A stretch of DNA of 64,000 bases from Welwitschia mirabilis (GCA_051453625.1 JBOZIK010000001.1:128649422-128713421), one strand, 5' to 3'; positions 33,860 through 46,710 are shown, counted from the stretch's first letter. Program-made: numbers and translations. The notes: generated by a model from the letters alone, not told the origin.

Positions 33860-34450
33860 AACTACCACAAATGATCTTTGATATGCTTAACAAAGATCTT
33901 ATGTTCAACAAATCACAATTCAATGTTTTTTATACTAAGTTCTCTAATGCTACATTAAGAGTATCACATCTTCATAGTGGAGCTTGTCTAATCAAGAACA
34001 CTTTAAGCAAATACACTTGTAATGTGAAACATCATGACAAATATAAATCTATTCAAAAATAACTATGAGATCTACCTACTCATTGTTAGTCTCAATTAAA
34101 GAAGAAATTACATTAAAATAATACTACTATTTATAAGAACATGTATCAATGTTAATATTAGAAAAAATAAGAACATACTTCTAATTATTATTATATGCCT
34201 TGAGATAAAAATAAATCTTATTCTAAAATAAATGAAATTACTAATGATTTTAGAACTTTCAATAATACTAAATACTATGAATCTAATGCAATGTTCTAAT
34301 GGTTTGATTTTACATGTATGAGTAGAAGATATCTCATGATAAATTCTAGATTTTGAATATTAGTGCAACTAGACATGTGACTTATAAGCATGACTATATT
34401 AATGATTTTATAACATAGCCTAGTCAAGTTTACTTGATAGACAAAACTCT
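33860..34450 (+). pseudogene. Copia element F: Gag end and protease
   Basis: 33,871-34,062 is open (63 codons) with LNKDLMFNKSQFNVFYTKFS. The protease active site near 34,350-34,390 reads NISATRHVTYKHDY, against the copia pattern DSGATRHVT; the catalytic Asp-Ser/Thr-Gly is lost. Order and wording fit Ty1/copia. Confidence 0.65.
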
Positions 34451-35700
34451 AGTTCTTGCAGAAGGTTATTTTTAGTTACCTTTAAATTTCTCTATCTTAT
34501 AATAAATAATCTCTCTTATTCTTTGTGCCTCCTTGTTGAGGTCACATATTCTATCAATTTTCATAGTAATTAGAGAAGGTTATTTAATTTTCATGACAAA
34601 GAATTTCATTAGAATTTTTTATTCCACTCAAAATCTTATAACAAAAGGCTACATGAAAGGGAACCTGATCATCTTTAAGGATGTGTTGATATGCATGAAT
34701 TTTCCTATCATATTTCATAAGAAGAAATTTTCCCATTGCCACTGTGGCATCCTAGCTTAGATCATTTTAGTTCTCATTCTTTAACTATAATGTGTGAGAA
34801 TGAACATTGGGTTTTTTAATCCATTCCACATGATTTTTGTCAATGCAAAGCACATGTAATGAACAAATTCACATGACAATGCTTTTCTTATAGCAAGTGG
34901 GCCATTGATTAAAAGCTTTTAAACATTCATAATGATCTTTATGGTTCTATGTCAAATCCTAAACTTTAAGAATATTACTAATTCATATTATTCAGAGACA
35001 ATTTTTTTTACATGTGAGTTGGGTGTACTTTATGGAATCTCAACCTCTTAATGTGAATATTTTTAAGGTTTTAAAAATAAAGGTGGAAAAAAAATTAATA
35101 GTAAGATTAAAGGTTTCTAATCTAAAAACAAAAGTAGAAAAGTATAAAAGAATACACATCAAGTTAATTTAAGAACTTTCTTACTTTAGAAGGAATTTAT
35201 CATCTAAAAACATGCCTAGAAACATCTCAATAGGATGGCATTACTGAATGACTCAATTAATCCATAATGGATATGACATGTTCAATGATGCATTTTAACA
35301 TTTGTAAAACCTACTTATGGGATGAATTTGTTAGTACCACCATGTATCTCAACAACTGTTTTGGCCTTGCTTTTGAAAATGACTATCTCTTACTTAAAAA
35401 TGGCATGAATACAAGTTTATTGTTAGTTATTATCATGTGTTTAGATGTAAGTGCTATGTCCATGTTCCTAATTAACATCATAACAAGCTTACTGCAAATG
35501 CTTATATTAGCAAATTTGTGGAATATTCAATTAGCCAAAAAGTATATTACATGTACATTATTGAGCATTACAATATTATTATCTCTCATGATGTTATCTT
35601 ATCTAAAATTTTACAAAGCAATTATCAACTTAATCTTGCAAAGCTTTGTCCTTCCTCCCATCTCCTACAAATATTATATTCTCAATGTTTTATAATTAAG
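34451..35700 (+). pseudogene. Copia element F: integrase
   Basis: The pre-integrase and zinc-binding region reads LWHPSLDHFSSHSLTIMCEN (about 34,740-34,800), against the copia LWH.RLGH motif. A core remnant lies near 35,010-35,080 (GVLYGIS, FKNKGGKK). At 35,310-35,350 YLWDEFVSTTMYLNNC matches the copia LWDEAVSTA.YL.N segment. The end near 35,520-35,640 reads KVYYMYIIEHYNIIISHDV and ILSKI, the usual copia integrase C-terminus (Y....H.I..SRDV.F.E). Interrupted by many stops. Confidence 0.78.
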
Positions 35701-35899
35701 GAGGGAGATGTATCCACTATTATTAACTCATCTATTCCTTTACTTAAAATGGTTTGTCTAATATCCAACCTAAAAGAATTGATTAATTTCATATTCCAAT
35801 CATAAATAAACATGATTCTAATAGAAACTAATTGAATTTTCTTAAAAATAATATTGATAATGCCTGAATATGAATATAATGAATTTAGTCAGAGCCTAC

Positions 35900-37240
35900 T
35901 CCAAAAGATGTTCATGACTATAAAAAGAAAATATTTTAAACTAAAAAGAGCTCTCATGCAGTCCTTGTTAATGATGATGAGTTTTCTTTGAATTTTGATG
36001 GTAAACCAAGCTCTTTTAAAGATGTTATTCTACTTGATCACTACATCTAATCCATAAAATAAGAATGCAATTTTCTTATGGAAATGGGACATGAGACTTA
36101 CTTGATCTTATGTTAGGTTATACCACATTATGTAACAAATGGATTTTGCATAAGATATAGTGAATAATACCCTTAAATAATGTAAAGTTTGGCTTATTGT
36201 TATAGGTCTCCATCAAAAAAAGGAATTAGACTATAATAAAGTCTTTACATTCACAACTAAATGAGCTAGCATTAGAGGTATGTTTTCCTTACTAGCTTAA
36301 AAGAGATGGAAAATGCACTAGTCAAACATAAAGGCTATCTTTCTTTATGAAGATATAAAAGGGAAAATATATACGATGTAACATATGGGTTTCTAAGTGA
36401 AAAGTAAGCAACAAAAAGTATGTAGAGTAATTAAGTCATTATATGTGCTAAAACAATCTCTAAGAGCATGATACACAAAACTTACCAACTACTCAAAGTC
36501 ATCGGATTTAAACTATGTGATTATTAGGATGTAGATTTCATATTTTTAATTAAATATGATGAATATAGATCTATGTAAATAGTGATGTATATAGACAACA
36601 TGTTAATAATTGAGAGTAATGAAGTATATTTCAATCATGCAAAGATTAATTTAAGTAATTCATGTAAAATTTTTAATCTAGGATTGGCTAAATTATACCT
36701 TGGTTCAGAAATTAAATAGGAAAATAATGAAATATTCCTAATTTAAAGGAAGTATATCAGTGATATAATTTAGAGATTTGAACTAAAAATGATCAAAAAT
36801 GTGTTACACCTTTGAAACAAATGTAAAAATAGGTTTTGATGAACTCTTGAAATTAGCAAATGAAATTGAATACAAAATAATAGTTTGTAGTCTTATTTAT
36901 GTTACTAATACTAGATTTGAAATCTCATATGTAATTGGTTACTTATCTAGATATCTTCATGCATCAAAGGTTATTCATCTAAATGATACTATGAGAATAT
37001 TAAGATACTTACAAAAGATGAAAAACATAGGTCTTATATATAAGACAAAGTCTCAGTTTATCCTAAAGGCATATTCTAATTCAAACTTTATTAGAGACTT
37101 AAAAACCTCTTTTTCAACATCAAGATAAATTATGTTTTTAGAAACACTACCTTTGTCTTAATGATTTAAGTATCAAAGACTAATAACATGATCTTTTATA
37201 GAAGCATAGCATACAACTATATCCAAATCAAGTAGAGAAA
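35900..37240 (+). pseudogene. Copia element F: reverse transcriptase and RNase H
   Basis: RT motifs: QKVCRVIKSLYVLKQSLRA (about 36,410-36,470; copia VYRL.KSLYGLKQSPRAW) and the catalytic box VYIDNMLII (about 36,590), where the second Asp of YVDD is Asn. The 109-codon open stretch at 36,799-37,128 carries VCSLIYVTNTRFEISYVIGY, LSRYLHASK and MRILRYLQKMKNIGLIYKT plus AYSNSNF, the RT-RNase H junction with AYSDSD changed to AYSNSN. Both D-to-N changes fit G-to-A mutation. The order integrase before RT confirms Ty1/copia. Confidence 0.88.
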
Positions 37241-37806
37241 TTGAATAGTTGATAAGACTTATAAAGTCAATAAACTTAAAAAACCAAAGAAAAATGAGCT
37301 CTTAATTAACAATCAATCTACTATTTAAATAGTAAAAAATCTAATGAAGTCTATAGGATAAAATGATTTCACGTATACTATCCAACTATAAAGCAAATAA
37401 CTAACATTTTAACAAACCTAATTGATCAAGGAATGTTTCAATATTTTTAGTTTAAGATAGGACTAACTATGAGTTGATGCAACTCATTCTATAAGTAATC
37501 TTAGGCTTTATTTAACTTTTAGAGTTACTGATAAAAAAAATTTTATTGATCCTAATACTACAAGATGCATAGTACATTTTTACTTAGTACTATGAGATGT
37601 GTAGTGCATTTTGTCTTATTATTATAGAATGTTCATTGTATGAATCCTATTGCTACGATATGTGTAGTAATAATCTAAACTACTTCTTTATAAATTAGTT
37701 ACCTCACATGGAAGCTTTTTTTTAAATATGATTTATTAAAGGACGCATTTTCAAGGCTTTTCTTTAAGCACTCTAGTTACCTTGAGAGAGGGAATATTAT
37801 CATGTT

Positions 37807-37817
37807 AAAGGGGAAAT
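37807..37817 (+). promoter_or_regulatory. Polypurine tract of copia element F
   Basis: AAAGGGGAAAT directly before the 3' LTR start TGCTAAGGCACT. The TRIM at 30,843 has a near-identical tract (AAAGGGGAATAT). Confidence 0.75.
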
Positions 37818-38001
37818 TGCTAAGGCACTAATAAGTTACATCATGGTATTACACTTAGGGTAAAAGAAAACCTTAGTAAAATCTAATTAGGTGTGCTTTG
37901 TTATAAAAGTAAGCTATCACCATTGTAAAATAAAATAAAAAATAAAAAGATATTTTAAAATTTTATCTTGTTTTTTCTCCATTTTTCTTCTAGTTACTCT
38001 A
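37818..38001 (+). repeat. 3' LTR of copia element F
   Basis: Pairs with 28,228-28,409. Keeps the canonical TG start that the 5' copy has lost. The end is placed by alignment of the T/C-rich tail and is uncertain by a few bases. No convincing 5-bp target duplication is visible. Confidence 0.75.
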
Positions 38002-39444
38002 CTTTTTCATTTCATATCTCTTATTTATTTTTCTAGTACTTATTATTATTTTGACAACTATGCTTAGAAATTCTTAAAGGTTTTACTTAGTATGTGATTT
38101 TTCTCAATTGGTTCTCTTAATTTTAGTTCATTTTATTTATTTCATTATCACATGAATTTAAGTCAACATTATACATTTTATTGTGTTTTCTCTAATATCA
38201 TGATAAATTTGCTAATTGAACATAAGAAAGGGAGTATCAAGTTGATATAATTTCACACATTAAATATTATTTCTTAATAGAACTTTAAAGTACTATTTTA
38301 ATTTAAGGTAAATTTAAAATAAAAATAAGCTATTTCTATTAACTTGATTTTAATGACTAATAAAGTTTTTTTAAATGTATGATTGTTTTAATAAAATAAA
38401 CATAATGAGGTTAGAGTTAGTTTGTTAATTAAATAATAAAATAAATATTCATAATAGATAGGATCACATGCATGCATTTGTGTATTGTATTCATTAGATA
38501 AAAATCAAATAAAGATAATCCTAATAATATCATCCACAAACTTGAATTTCATTACCAAGGTAGGTCGCATTGCAATTTTATATGAAATCCTTTTGGAAGT
38601 ATATTTTGTAAGCACTCTCCTATCTTAACAATGCATGATTTACTTCAACTTAATATCTTCATCCTTTAGTATTAAAGGATTATGATACACCATCCTAAGA
38701 TGCTTCAAGGTAAGGGTTTTAATCATGCATCCATCTCATGTATTATCTATCACCTATTTGATGGTATATTAGAATGGCATTCAAGCCTATGGAATTAATC
38801 TAAGGTACATTTTTTATAGTTTAAAATCAAAAGCAAAATCAAGTTATGTCTGCATGATAGTTGAATATCAATTTAAAATTCCATTAATAGGAGTTTTAAC
38901 TATCTATTATATTGGTTAACAATTATTCTAAACCTATATCCATGTATGTGTTATAAAAGGTTTACATCTCATCCACATATATGATAAAAAGTTAAGAAGA
39001 AACATAGGACATAAAAGAATGATATCACTTTTATTTGAAACCAAAATCTTCTATTATTAATTTCATAAGATATAATTTCATTCTCTACTTATGTTTATTT
39101 TTTAAAATATATACTTTAAATCATCTAATGATAAATTATAAGTGGAAGCTAATCATATGTACCACTAAGTCTTTTAAATAATTAAATATAAGATTAATAA
39201 AATTAGTACTTTGTGAATATAATGTAAGACGAGGTGTTATAGTATGGAACTTATAAGACCTTGGTAAGTGATTAAAATATCTTAAAACAAATCTAGCTAT
39301 ATTATGATAAAGGTTATAAGGCCTCTTATCCATATATCTTTCAACTTTAGTGGTCTAAATAGAATCAAAATTATTTGATTCTATACCTACATATTTTTAA
39401 GTTCTAAATAAACTACTTGTCATACTTAATTATATTCTATTACA
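38002..39444 (+). repeat. Tekay-like LTR D2, piece 3 (end)
   Basis: Read in reverse complement it repeats the most conserved block of the D LTRs (47,000-47,460 and 56,100-56,480): ATAGGCTT, a TGCATG near ATGAG, TTGAAGCATCTTA, GATATTAAGT and AAATTGCAATGCGAC in order between about 38,960 and 38,540. The end is TTCTATTACA at 39,444. After it comes no primer-site sequence, so D2 may be a solo LTR. Confidence 0.7.
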
Positions 39445-39665
39445 TCATTAATTCAAACACCTACCCTCTTATGAACATATCCACTCTATTGATCCTACTA
39501 GTTAAATTATGAGTTTACATATTAAGTTTATGATCTAAGGACATCCTTGAGAAAAATAATTGAAATGAGTTTAAATTAATTAGAATAAAAATAGTCAAGT
39601 GTAATTACAATAAAGGGATTTAAAATGTAATAAAAATGCTTTACTTAGAAAAAATTCGCAATGAG
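39445..39665. other. Short AT-rich spacer
   Basis: Nothing recognised between LTR D2 and the second LINE. Confidence 0.5.
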
Positions 39666-39839
39666 TTTAAAAGGAAGTTAAAATATACTTTATTAACAAA
39701 GGAAGCTATAGGATTTCTAGTCTTCCTATGGCAAGGCATACTTGTAATCTCTTAAATAAGTTCCATGATAAAAGTTTTGTAATAAATTAGCACAAATTAA
39801 AACTCTTCCTCATCAATACTACCTAAACAAGGAAGATAG

Positions 39840-40880
39840 CTATCTTACATGTTATTCAATGCTCACAAATAGCATTTCCTGATGCCTATTTTGGCCTTCC
39901 TTTTGATTGAACTTAGATTGCTAATAACATCTAGCCTTTCTTGGTGAGGAAAATTATAGCTTATTTAACTAGATGGGAGAACAAATTCTTATCAAGTATG
40001 GAAAAAGTTTTCCTTACCAAATCTTGCCTAATAAACATGACCATTTACCCCACTAGTTATTTTTTTATATCTAATAAATGTGTCAGCTTGATAGATAATA
40101 TTATCTGATATTTTATTTGGTCAGGTGTCAAGTCCTACAAGAGGCTTTATATTATAAACTATTAGCAAATATTCATGCCCAAAAAAGAAGGTGGTCTTGG
40201 CATTAAGAAAAACTATGAACATGAGTAAATGTATTCTTGTAAGGCAGTACTGTAAATTTCAAGAGGATTATGGTTATAAAGAAAGGCACTTTACTTTTTG
40301 GAAGCATATTATTCATACCACCAGAGAGGTTTGCACATAGATTTTTGAAAATCAAACTCTTACTATCTAAAATGTGAAAATAAGCATTTCAGAAATATAT
40401 TATAATTTTTTTAGTATGATCATAGATGGAGGAAACTATCAAATCTGAATATTCCAAAGAAAGTTAAGATTTTTTGGTGATATATGTTGAAAGGATGTAT
40501 TTCCATAGTAGACAAGCTCATTTAAAGAAATTTAAGATTTGATCAAGATTGTCCAATGTGTCATGAAAAAAATGAGTTCCAAGTCCACCTCTTCATTCAA
40601 AGTTCTATTGCTAAAAATCTCTATAGAAACTAAATATATATTTCCCTTGTCATAATACCTTAGATACCTTTAATTCCTTTAGGAAAAATGTATTCATGAG
40701 TATTGGTTCTTTGCTTTTATGAAAACATAGATGCAATATTATCTTTTAGTAGGAAAAATTATCCCTCTCAAAGTTGAAATTCAAAATCATTAGACAAATT
40801 GAAGAACTAGATCAAATCTAGGTCTATAAAAAATGTGGCAATACAAATCCTACGAATAAAATCGCATTCAATTTATAAGA
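39840..40880 (+). pseudogene. LINE 2 ORF2: RT thumb and zinc-binding region
   Basis: Reads YFGLPLLIELRLL (about 39,890), then CMPKKEGGLGIKK (about 40,174, the conserved PK..GGLGI motif after RT) and NMSKCILVRQ. The zinc-binding domain (zf-RVT) lies at about 40,440-40,600: NLNIPKKVKIFW, GCISIVDKLI, NLRFDQDCPMCHEKNEFQVH and LFIQ, with Cys-x2-Cys and His in place. Frame changes and stops occur throughout. Related to but not the same family as LINE 1. Confidence 0.82.
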
Positions 40881-40884
40881 AAAT

Positions 40885-41760
40885 GTGCAACTAAGAGCAT
40901 TTAAACCATGTTGGAGTGAAGCATCTGAACCATGCTCAAGTAGTCATTGTAATATCAACACATTAGAAGATAGGGGAAAGGCTCTGAAAACTAATCCTGC
41001 CAAGCACGATGCACTACTACATCATGAGAAAACTTGGGAGGTTTTTCTATTAATATTCCTTTCATTAGTAATGCCATTCACATAAGTCCTTAAGGAATAG
41101 AGATGAGAAGGGGCTTACTTAGTTCCTCATTTTGAATGATTAATTAGAAAAACTCTAAGGAAGAGAAGAGAAAGCTATATAATGAAAGACCTTTCAAGGC
41201 CATTTGATTTTTTAACTACTTTGATCATGAAATATTTTACCTTAGAGGACTACTTCAATAAGATAACTAAACCCCACTTCCATTTACTTGCTGCCCTAAT
41301 GGAAGAGCCTGAAATAGATCTCCCTTTATTTCTCTTTGATTCTCTTCACTACTCCCTCCCAAGTTGTAATATATGCCATCAAGGGTTGATTTGATTATTA
41401 TTTCAAATGAAAATATAGATTGATACTGGCATGTTAGCTTAGCAAGAAATACCAAGGGAACCTATGCAAAAACCACTATTGTGGAATCCTTCAAAGTATA
41501 TAGAAAGTGATGAACAGAATAGCCTTCTTGCACCTTCTAGGCATACTAATGATGCACTAGAAACAAAACAAATAAAACAATAGTAGTTTGAAGAAAAAGC
41601 TATGAAGGATGAGGAATAGCAAGAAGAAGAAAATGTTAAGGAGGAACCAGAACTATTGGATCCTAACCCCATTGCCCAAATCTTCTATCAAATTATGCCC
41701 CTAATGAATATCATTTTGTTGTAAACCCCTTAGGATATGCTAGTATTGAACCTCTCTCTG
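40885..41760 (+). pseudogene. Unassigned coding-like stretch between LINE 2 zf-RVT and its tail
   Basis: Not recognised. Two open pieces: 40,885-41,085 (HCNINTLEDRGKALKTNPAK) and 41,182-41,394 (FNKITKPHFHLLAALMEEPE then IDLPLFLFDSLH). Reading on through stops gives PREPMQKPLLWNPSKYIESD, an acidic EE/KE-rich run near 41,600-41,650 and FHFVVNPLGY-like sequence near 41,715. Stop density is low for this window. It could be an extra C-terminal domain of this LINE family or host sequence carried along. Confidence 0.4.
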
Positions 41761-41978
41761 ATTGGAATTGGGAACTTGGTTTGACAAAATTAGATACTAA
41801 TGTTTAGGGGTTTGAATACCAGAGAAACTTCTATCATGCTTGAAAATGTATCTCTTAAGCTATGTTACAAATTTTCTTTATTTTACATTAATATGTTTTA
41901 TTTATCATTTATCAAAAAAAAGGGGACAGGGGTGGGGAAAAGAAAAGCTATAGTGCATTTAAGAGGGAGTTAAAACAT

Positions 41979-42449
41979 AATAAACATGTAATCACATTTC
42001 TCTTTTTGAGCTTTTTAATGAATTTAATAACTTAAAGAATGATGATATGTAATAAGATAATGCTATAAATAATGAGGATATAGAGGATAAGGAAAATATC
42101 ATGGAGATTTAACAAAACCTAATAGATAAGAGACTTCTCACATCTCATGAAACTACCAAACTTAAAGAGACTAAAACTCTCAAGAATATTTATTCATCTC
42201 TTTCACTTGTACTTTCAAGTGAAACTTAAAATACCATCCTTTATTCTATTCCCAATTCCACATTACCTAGTACTTTTAAAAAACATGATTTAGGATTTTT
42301 TGGAATCTCAAATTAGGAAAAATATTATCTTGTTGATGAAAACCCATGCCTTAAGTTGATCTTAAGGAACTCCTTAGTTATAACAAACATGCCCTAATTA
42401 ACTAACCTAAGAAGCCTACTAATATTTCTTGGATTCATTCTTTATGTTT
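41979..42449. other. AT-rich interval, nothing recognised
   Basis: No long frame, LTR or tandem repeat seen. Confidence 0.45.
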
Positions 42450-44235
42450 GAGTAGGACTATAAATAATTATTAATTATAATCGTTGAATGGAAATAATGC
42501 TTAGAATACCTTACATCAATTTGATAAGAGATTGTTTTTACATGAAATATATCAATTCTTTACATTTTATTTCGCTACTAAAATTTGTACTATCAAGATG
42601 ATATTAATATATTTTATTTATTACCAATTTACTTTCTTTAAAAATTATTTTGTGCATTTCATCTTTTATTGATTGGTTTCTATATGGTCTAGTCCTTATT
42701 TTACTAGAAATGTACAATTCAATAACTATGTGGAAATGTTTATCTCTTAGCATAAGGAGAAAAACAAAATAAAGGATTAATGGTATTGTGTTATTATTCT
42801 ACTTGAAGTAATTGATTCAGTGAAGCCTCTTTTCTTGCAAGTATGTTCACCACATGTCCTTATATAAATTTTAGTTTTCAAAAAGTTTCTCTTCTTCCAC
42901 ATTTATTAACTTGATTGTATTTTGGTATTTTATCATGTAGTATATTCAAGTATTTCATGCTTTTTAACCTATGAATGATTAATTTGATTTTAGTTAATTA
43001 AGAGGTATTTATATTTATATAAACTTTCATTTCATGAGAATAAAAGATACTTAATTGAGTTACTCATGTTATATGCTTTGTTTCTTTAGCAACTTATTTT
43101 GATGTTGCAAGTTATTAGTACTTTGATATGTTTATAAGTTTCTTTCCATGAAAAATAAGAAAAGAATTATTCTTAAAAGAAAATTTAATTCAAAATAAAA
43201 TATAAATATGAACTATGGAATTATTTTTAATTATGACTTCTAATCTATCTCAAGGATTACCGCACCAGGGATAAAGTTTCTTAATGGATTACGGCCTATT
43301 TAATGAGTCCTATCACTTGTGATAAAGTAAGATCAATGGTTTAAAATTGAGCAATCTGTAATCGAAGGAATCTAAAGTAGAAGTAAATACATCTTAAAGT
43401 GTATTGTGATTATCATAATTTCAAAAAGTATCATTACTTATAGCCATCTTTTTAAGTCAATGTTTAGTAATAACAGATATGATATATCAATTTGAATTTG
43501 TACATTTTCATGTTCATCCACATTTTTCAAATAGAACTATGATGTTTTACTAATTTCAAATTATTTATTTTTACTTATAAATGAGGCACCATTGGTAAGT
43601 GATCAACTTTAAATGGAATACATTCTATTGTAATCTATTTATCTTTATTCTTTAAGTTAGAACATTTCAAAGTTACTAATGTGAATTTTCCATAATTTAT
43701 AGGATTATAGCATTTTATTCATTAAAGAGACTTTCATTCTTATTTTACATTTGATGATAATTTCACCTTTATTTAATTGTGCTATTATTATCAAGACCCC
43801 TTACTCATATCTCTGATGCTTGATATGACTGTGATCTTTTTCAAATCCATGAATTAATTTGCTGATTTTTTTAAAGTACTTAGAGAAATTTTCCAAATAT
43901 GTAATCATTTCATGCAAACTTACTTCAAACTTAGGATAATTTTTCTTCCCCAAGGGGAAAACTTTAGGACTTGAATTTAGTTGTAATAAATTTTTACTAT
44001 GAATTGTAAAAAGATGTCTCTCATAAAACTCAAATCATAGTTTCTAAATTTAATGCATATCTTATTTATGATGTTTAATTGGAATATCTTTTTGGTATGC
44101 TATAATGAAATCCATTTTATATTTAACAATGTAATTACCTTTTATACTTGAGTGTTATGTTTCATTCATTTTCCAATTTGGCTTACTTCTATTCTTTTAT
44201 ACTTACATGATTAAGTACTGATAAGCACTCAGTGG
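42450..44235 (+). other. Possible 3' region of a plus-strand Athila/Tat element
   Basis: AT-rich, no genes. The right end CAGTGGGGGCCTATGAG (about 44,229-44,245) resembles the polypurine tract and LTR junction of B (AGTGGGAGGCTATGATG), and the C/G-rich CCCCAAGGGGAAAAC near 43,947 sits where B has GGAGGGGCAGAACCC, about 250-290 bp before the tract. No LTR matching the others follows. Weak. Confidence 0.3.
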
Positions 44236-45620
44236 GGGCCTATGAGAGGCAATGAAAGAAGATTAAATTTCACAGCAAAACTAAAATAATATTATTTTTT
44301 GAATGTATTGCTTTCTTTTGATGTTGTGCATTAATCTAAGTTTTTGATTATTTACTTTTGGTTATAACATAGTTTTCTTTTAGTAGAATTGTTAAATACG
44401 CCTTAAGCTAGAAAAGTTGTATATAATTAGCATGAGTTAGTTTCTCATTAAGGAATTATAGTTGGGCTTATCTATATTGAAGAATTTCATTAAAATTAAT
44501 GATGTTAAGTTTATGAAGGGTCTTATAAGAATTTTACCACACAATAACTAGAATAACACAAGTTTTATCATACACAAGTTTGTAAGGGGAAAAAATAAGT
44601 GAATTACACGAACTAGGATGATAAGATCAAATAACATCTTTAAGTTTTAAAGATCATTATTTTTGGTTTTTAATACAATCTTAAGGAGCATTTTCTTGAT
44701 TTTCCTATTGGTATTTTTGGCTTGATTATTAGTTTGTGGATGATAGACATTAGTTATTCTCTATTCTACCCCTATAGAAAGGATACTTTTCCTAATAACC
44801 TTATTGATGAAATGAGTACCCTAATCACTAATCAAGATTCTAAGAAAGACAAACCTATGGAAAATGTTAGATCCATGGAAAGAGCATATGGCTTTAGCAT
44901 CATTTGAAATACTAGGAATGCTTCAATCCATTTTTTCACATAATCTATGACAATCAAGATATAATTCCTATTTGAAAAAGATAATTTAAGAGGGAATATA
45001 AAGTATATACACAAATAATTAAAAGTTCACATTCTAAGATAGGTTGGAGGGGCATTTCTTAGGATTTTAAAAGGCTACAAAAACATTGACAAGAATCACA
45101 TCTTCTAGTAAAGTCAAATGAATATTTAAAGAGGGTAGACAAATAGAATATAATATGTAAGATTTTCATAGTGGTCTTTTGGCCACTGGCCTCCACACAC
45201 ACCACCATGAAAAATAGTAATAATATCACATTGTTTCCTTTTTAACATATGCTTTCACATGATTTTATCTTTACATCTATGTTATAGGTGTGGTTTATTC
45301 CATTTATAATCCCTTATTCTATGTAAAAAAATATTTTTTTTAAATTTATAGTTTAATGTTATAGAGTTTTTATGGTAATAAGATAATTCACAATATCAAC
45401 ATAACATGAAGTAGGGTGTTGAGAATAGATAAATTAAAGATGTTTAATATAAAAGAGTTACCCATTAGAACAAACATTTTTTAAGAAAGAGGGGGAGAGA
45501 AATGTAAAGGGTTTTATTCATAAAGGATTCTTGATAAATGATTGGTGATAAAATTATATTTTTATTCTTTATCTAAGATGGTTAAGTTGGATTCTTACAT
45601 TGTAATCATCCATTTAGTAA
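44236..45620 (-). pseudogene. Element C (Athila/Tat type): integrase and RNase H remnant
   Basis: On the minus strand: RNase H end with YLMNNKNSRVRLTKW (about 45,650-45,600), integrase zinc finger CDSCQCF (about 45,095), catalytic core NYILIVIDYVKKWIEAFLVF (45,014-44,832 open stretch), and a core end with PYKLVYDKTC (about 44,580) and NINFNEILQYRQAQL-type helices. Lacks the integrase C-terminus, 3' region and 3' LTR, which should lie left of 44,236, so it was truncated or rearranged there. Confidence 0.78.
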
Positions 45621-46710
45621 GTCTTACCCTAGAATTCTTATTATTCATCAGATATCTAATGGTATTATGATCAGTATAAACATTTATATGGAAATTAAGG
45701 AGATACTATCTAAGTTTATTAAGGTAAATGATTATGGCAATAATTCTTTTTTAGTGATGGTGTAATTAAGTTGGACTCCTAAAAGGTTTTTACTAATATA
45801 GCTAATGATCTTATATATCTTTTCATTGTTTTATCGTAATACTCTACCTATATCCACATTACTATCATTACACATGAGTTTAAAGTCTTCTTTCAAATTG
45901 GGAACTTATATTATAGGTTAAGAAAGTATTTTATTCTTAATTTTTTCAAAGCCAAGTTGACATTTTTCAATCTAATGAAACTTTAACATATTTTGCTAAT
46001 GAAAAATGAAGGGATTTATATATTTTGGCATAGTCCTTAATGAATATTTTATAAAAACTGACATGTCCAAAAAAAGATATAACTAGTTTGATATTACTTA
46101 TAGAAGGAAGATTTCTAATGATATCTATTTCTTTTGAATCTATCCTACTACCTATAATAGAAATATGATTTCCAAATAGTATTTCATCTCTCATAAGGAA
46201 TTAACTCTTATTTCAACTTAAGTGAAGACCACTTACTATGCAACAATCTAGGAATTTTCTTAAACACTTAAAGATTTGATTAAATAAATCACCAAAGATA
46301 TAAAATTCATCCATAAATATTTCTATATATTCCTTATTATGTTAGAAAAGGTACTTATCATGTTTCATTGAAAGGTTTCAAGTGAATTATATAAATTAAA
46401 GGGAATTCTTCTAAAAGAAACAGTGCCAAAGGATGAGATAAAATTTGTTTTTGATTGATCTTCATTGACAATACATACTTGATTTCAACCACTATATCCA
46501 TCAAGGACATAATAGTAAGAGTGAAATTGGATTTTATCAAGTGCATAGTCAATAAAGTTTAAGGGACGATGATCTTTCTTTATGGCATCATTAAGTTTTT
46601 TAAAGTCAATACACACTCACCACTTTCCACAGTTTTTTGGCACTATGTTTTAGGACTAATCCATTAACTATTAGAAATGGAATACATGATTTCAGCATTG
46701 ATCAGTTTAA
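45621..46710 (-). pseudogene. Element C: reverse transcriptase, cut by element D
   Basis: Minus-strand blocks: KKLWKVVSVY and DFKKLNDAIKKDHRPL (about 46,640-46,560), YYYVLDGYSG and QVCIVNEDQSKTNF (to 46,440), the box IFMDEFYIFG (about 46,320-46,290; second Asp replaced by Glu), then the open stretch 46,194-45,967 (ILFGNHIS, VISFFGHVSFYKIFIKDYAK). The RT is severed at 46,710 by the end of the D 3' LTR. Its missing 5' part should lie beyond the gap at 57,976-58,075. Confidence 0.85.

Larger units (their letters stand above)
39666..41978 (+). mobile_element. LINE 2: 5'-truncated L1-type element with imperfect flanking repeats
   Basis: Bounded by TTTAAAAGGAAGTTAAAATA (39,666-39,685) and TTTAAGAGGGAGTTAAAACA (41,958-41,977), which differ at three sites, all transitions. 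That is the expected length for a LINE target duplication. An A8 tail at 41,913-41,920, followed by a G-rich tag, precedes the right copy. It starts inside ORF2, so it is 5'-truncated, as most LINE copies are. Confidence 0.7.

Noticed and set aside
37977-37981. CTCCA as right target duplication of copia F (left CTCCA at 28,223-28,227)
   Set aside because: LTR alignment continues about 20 bp past it to 38,001, so it lies inside the 3' LTR; a chance match.
39136-39333. Minus-strand open frame of 65 codons
   Set aside because: Lies inside LTR D2 piece 3 and has no protein motif.
43215-43330. GATTACCGCACC / GATTACGGCC as a tRNA-derived or primer site
   Set aside because: No cloverleaf potential and no LTR end beside it.
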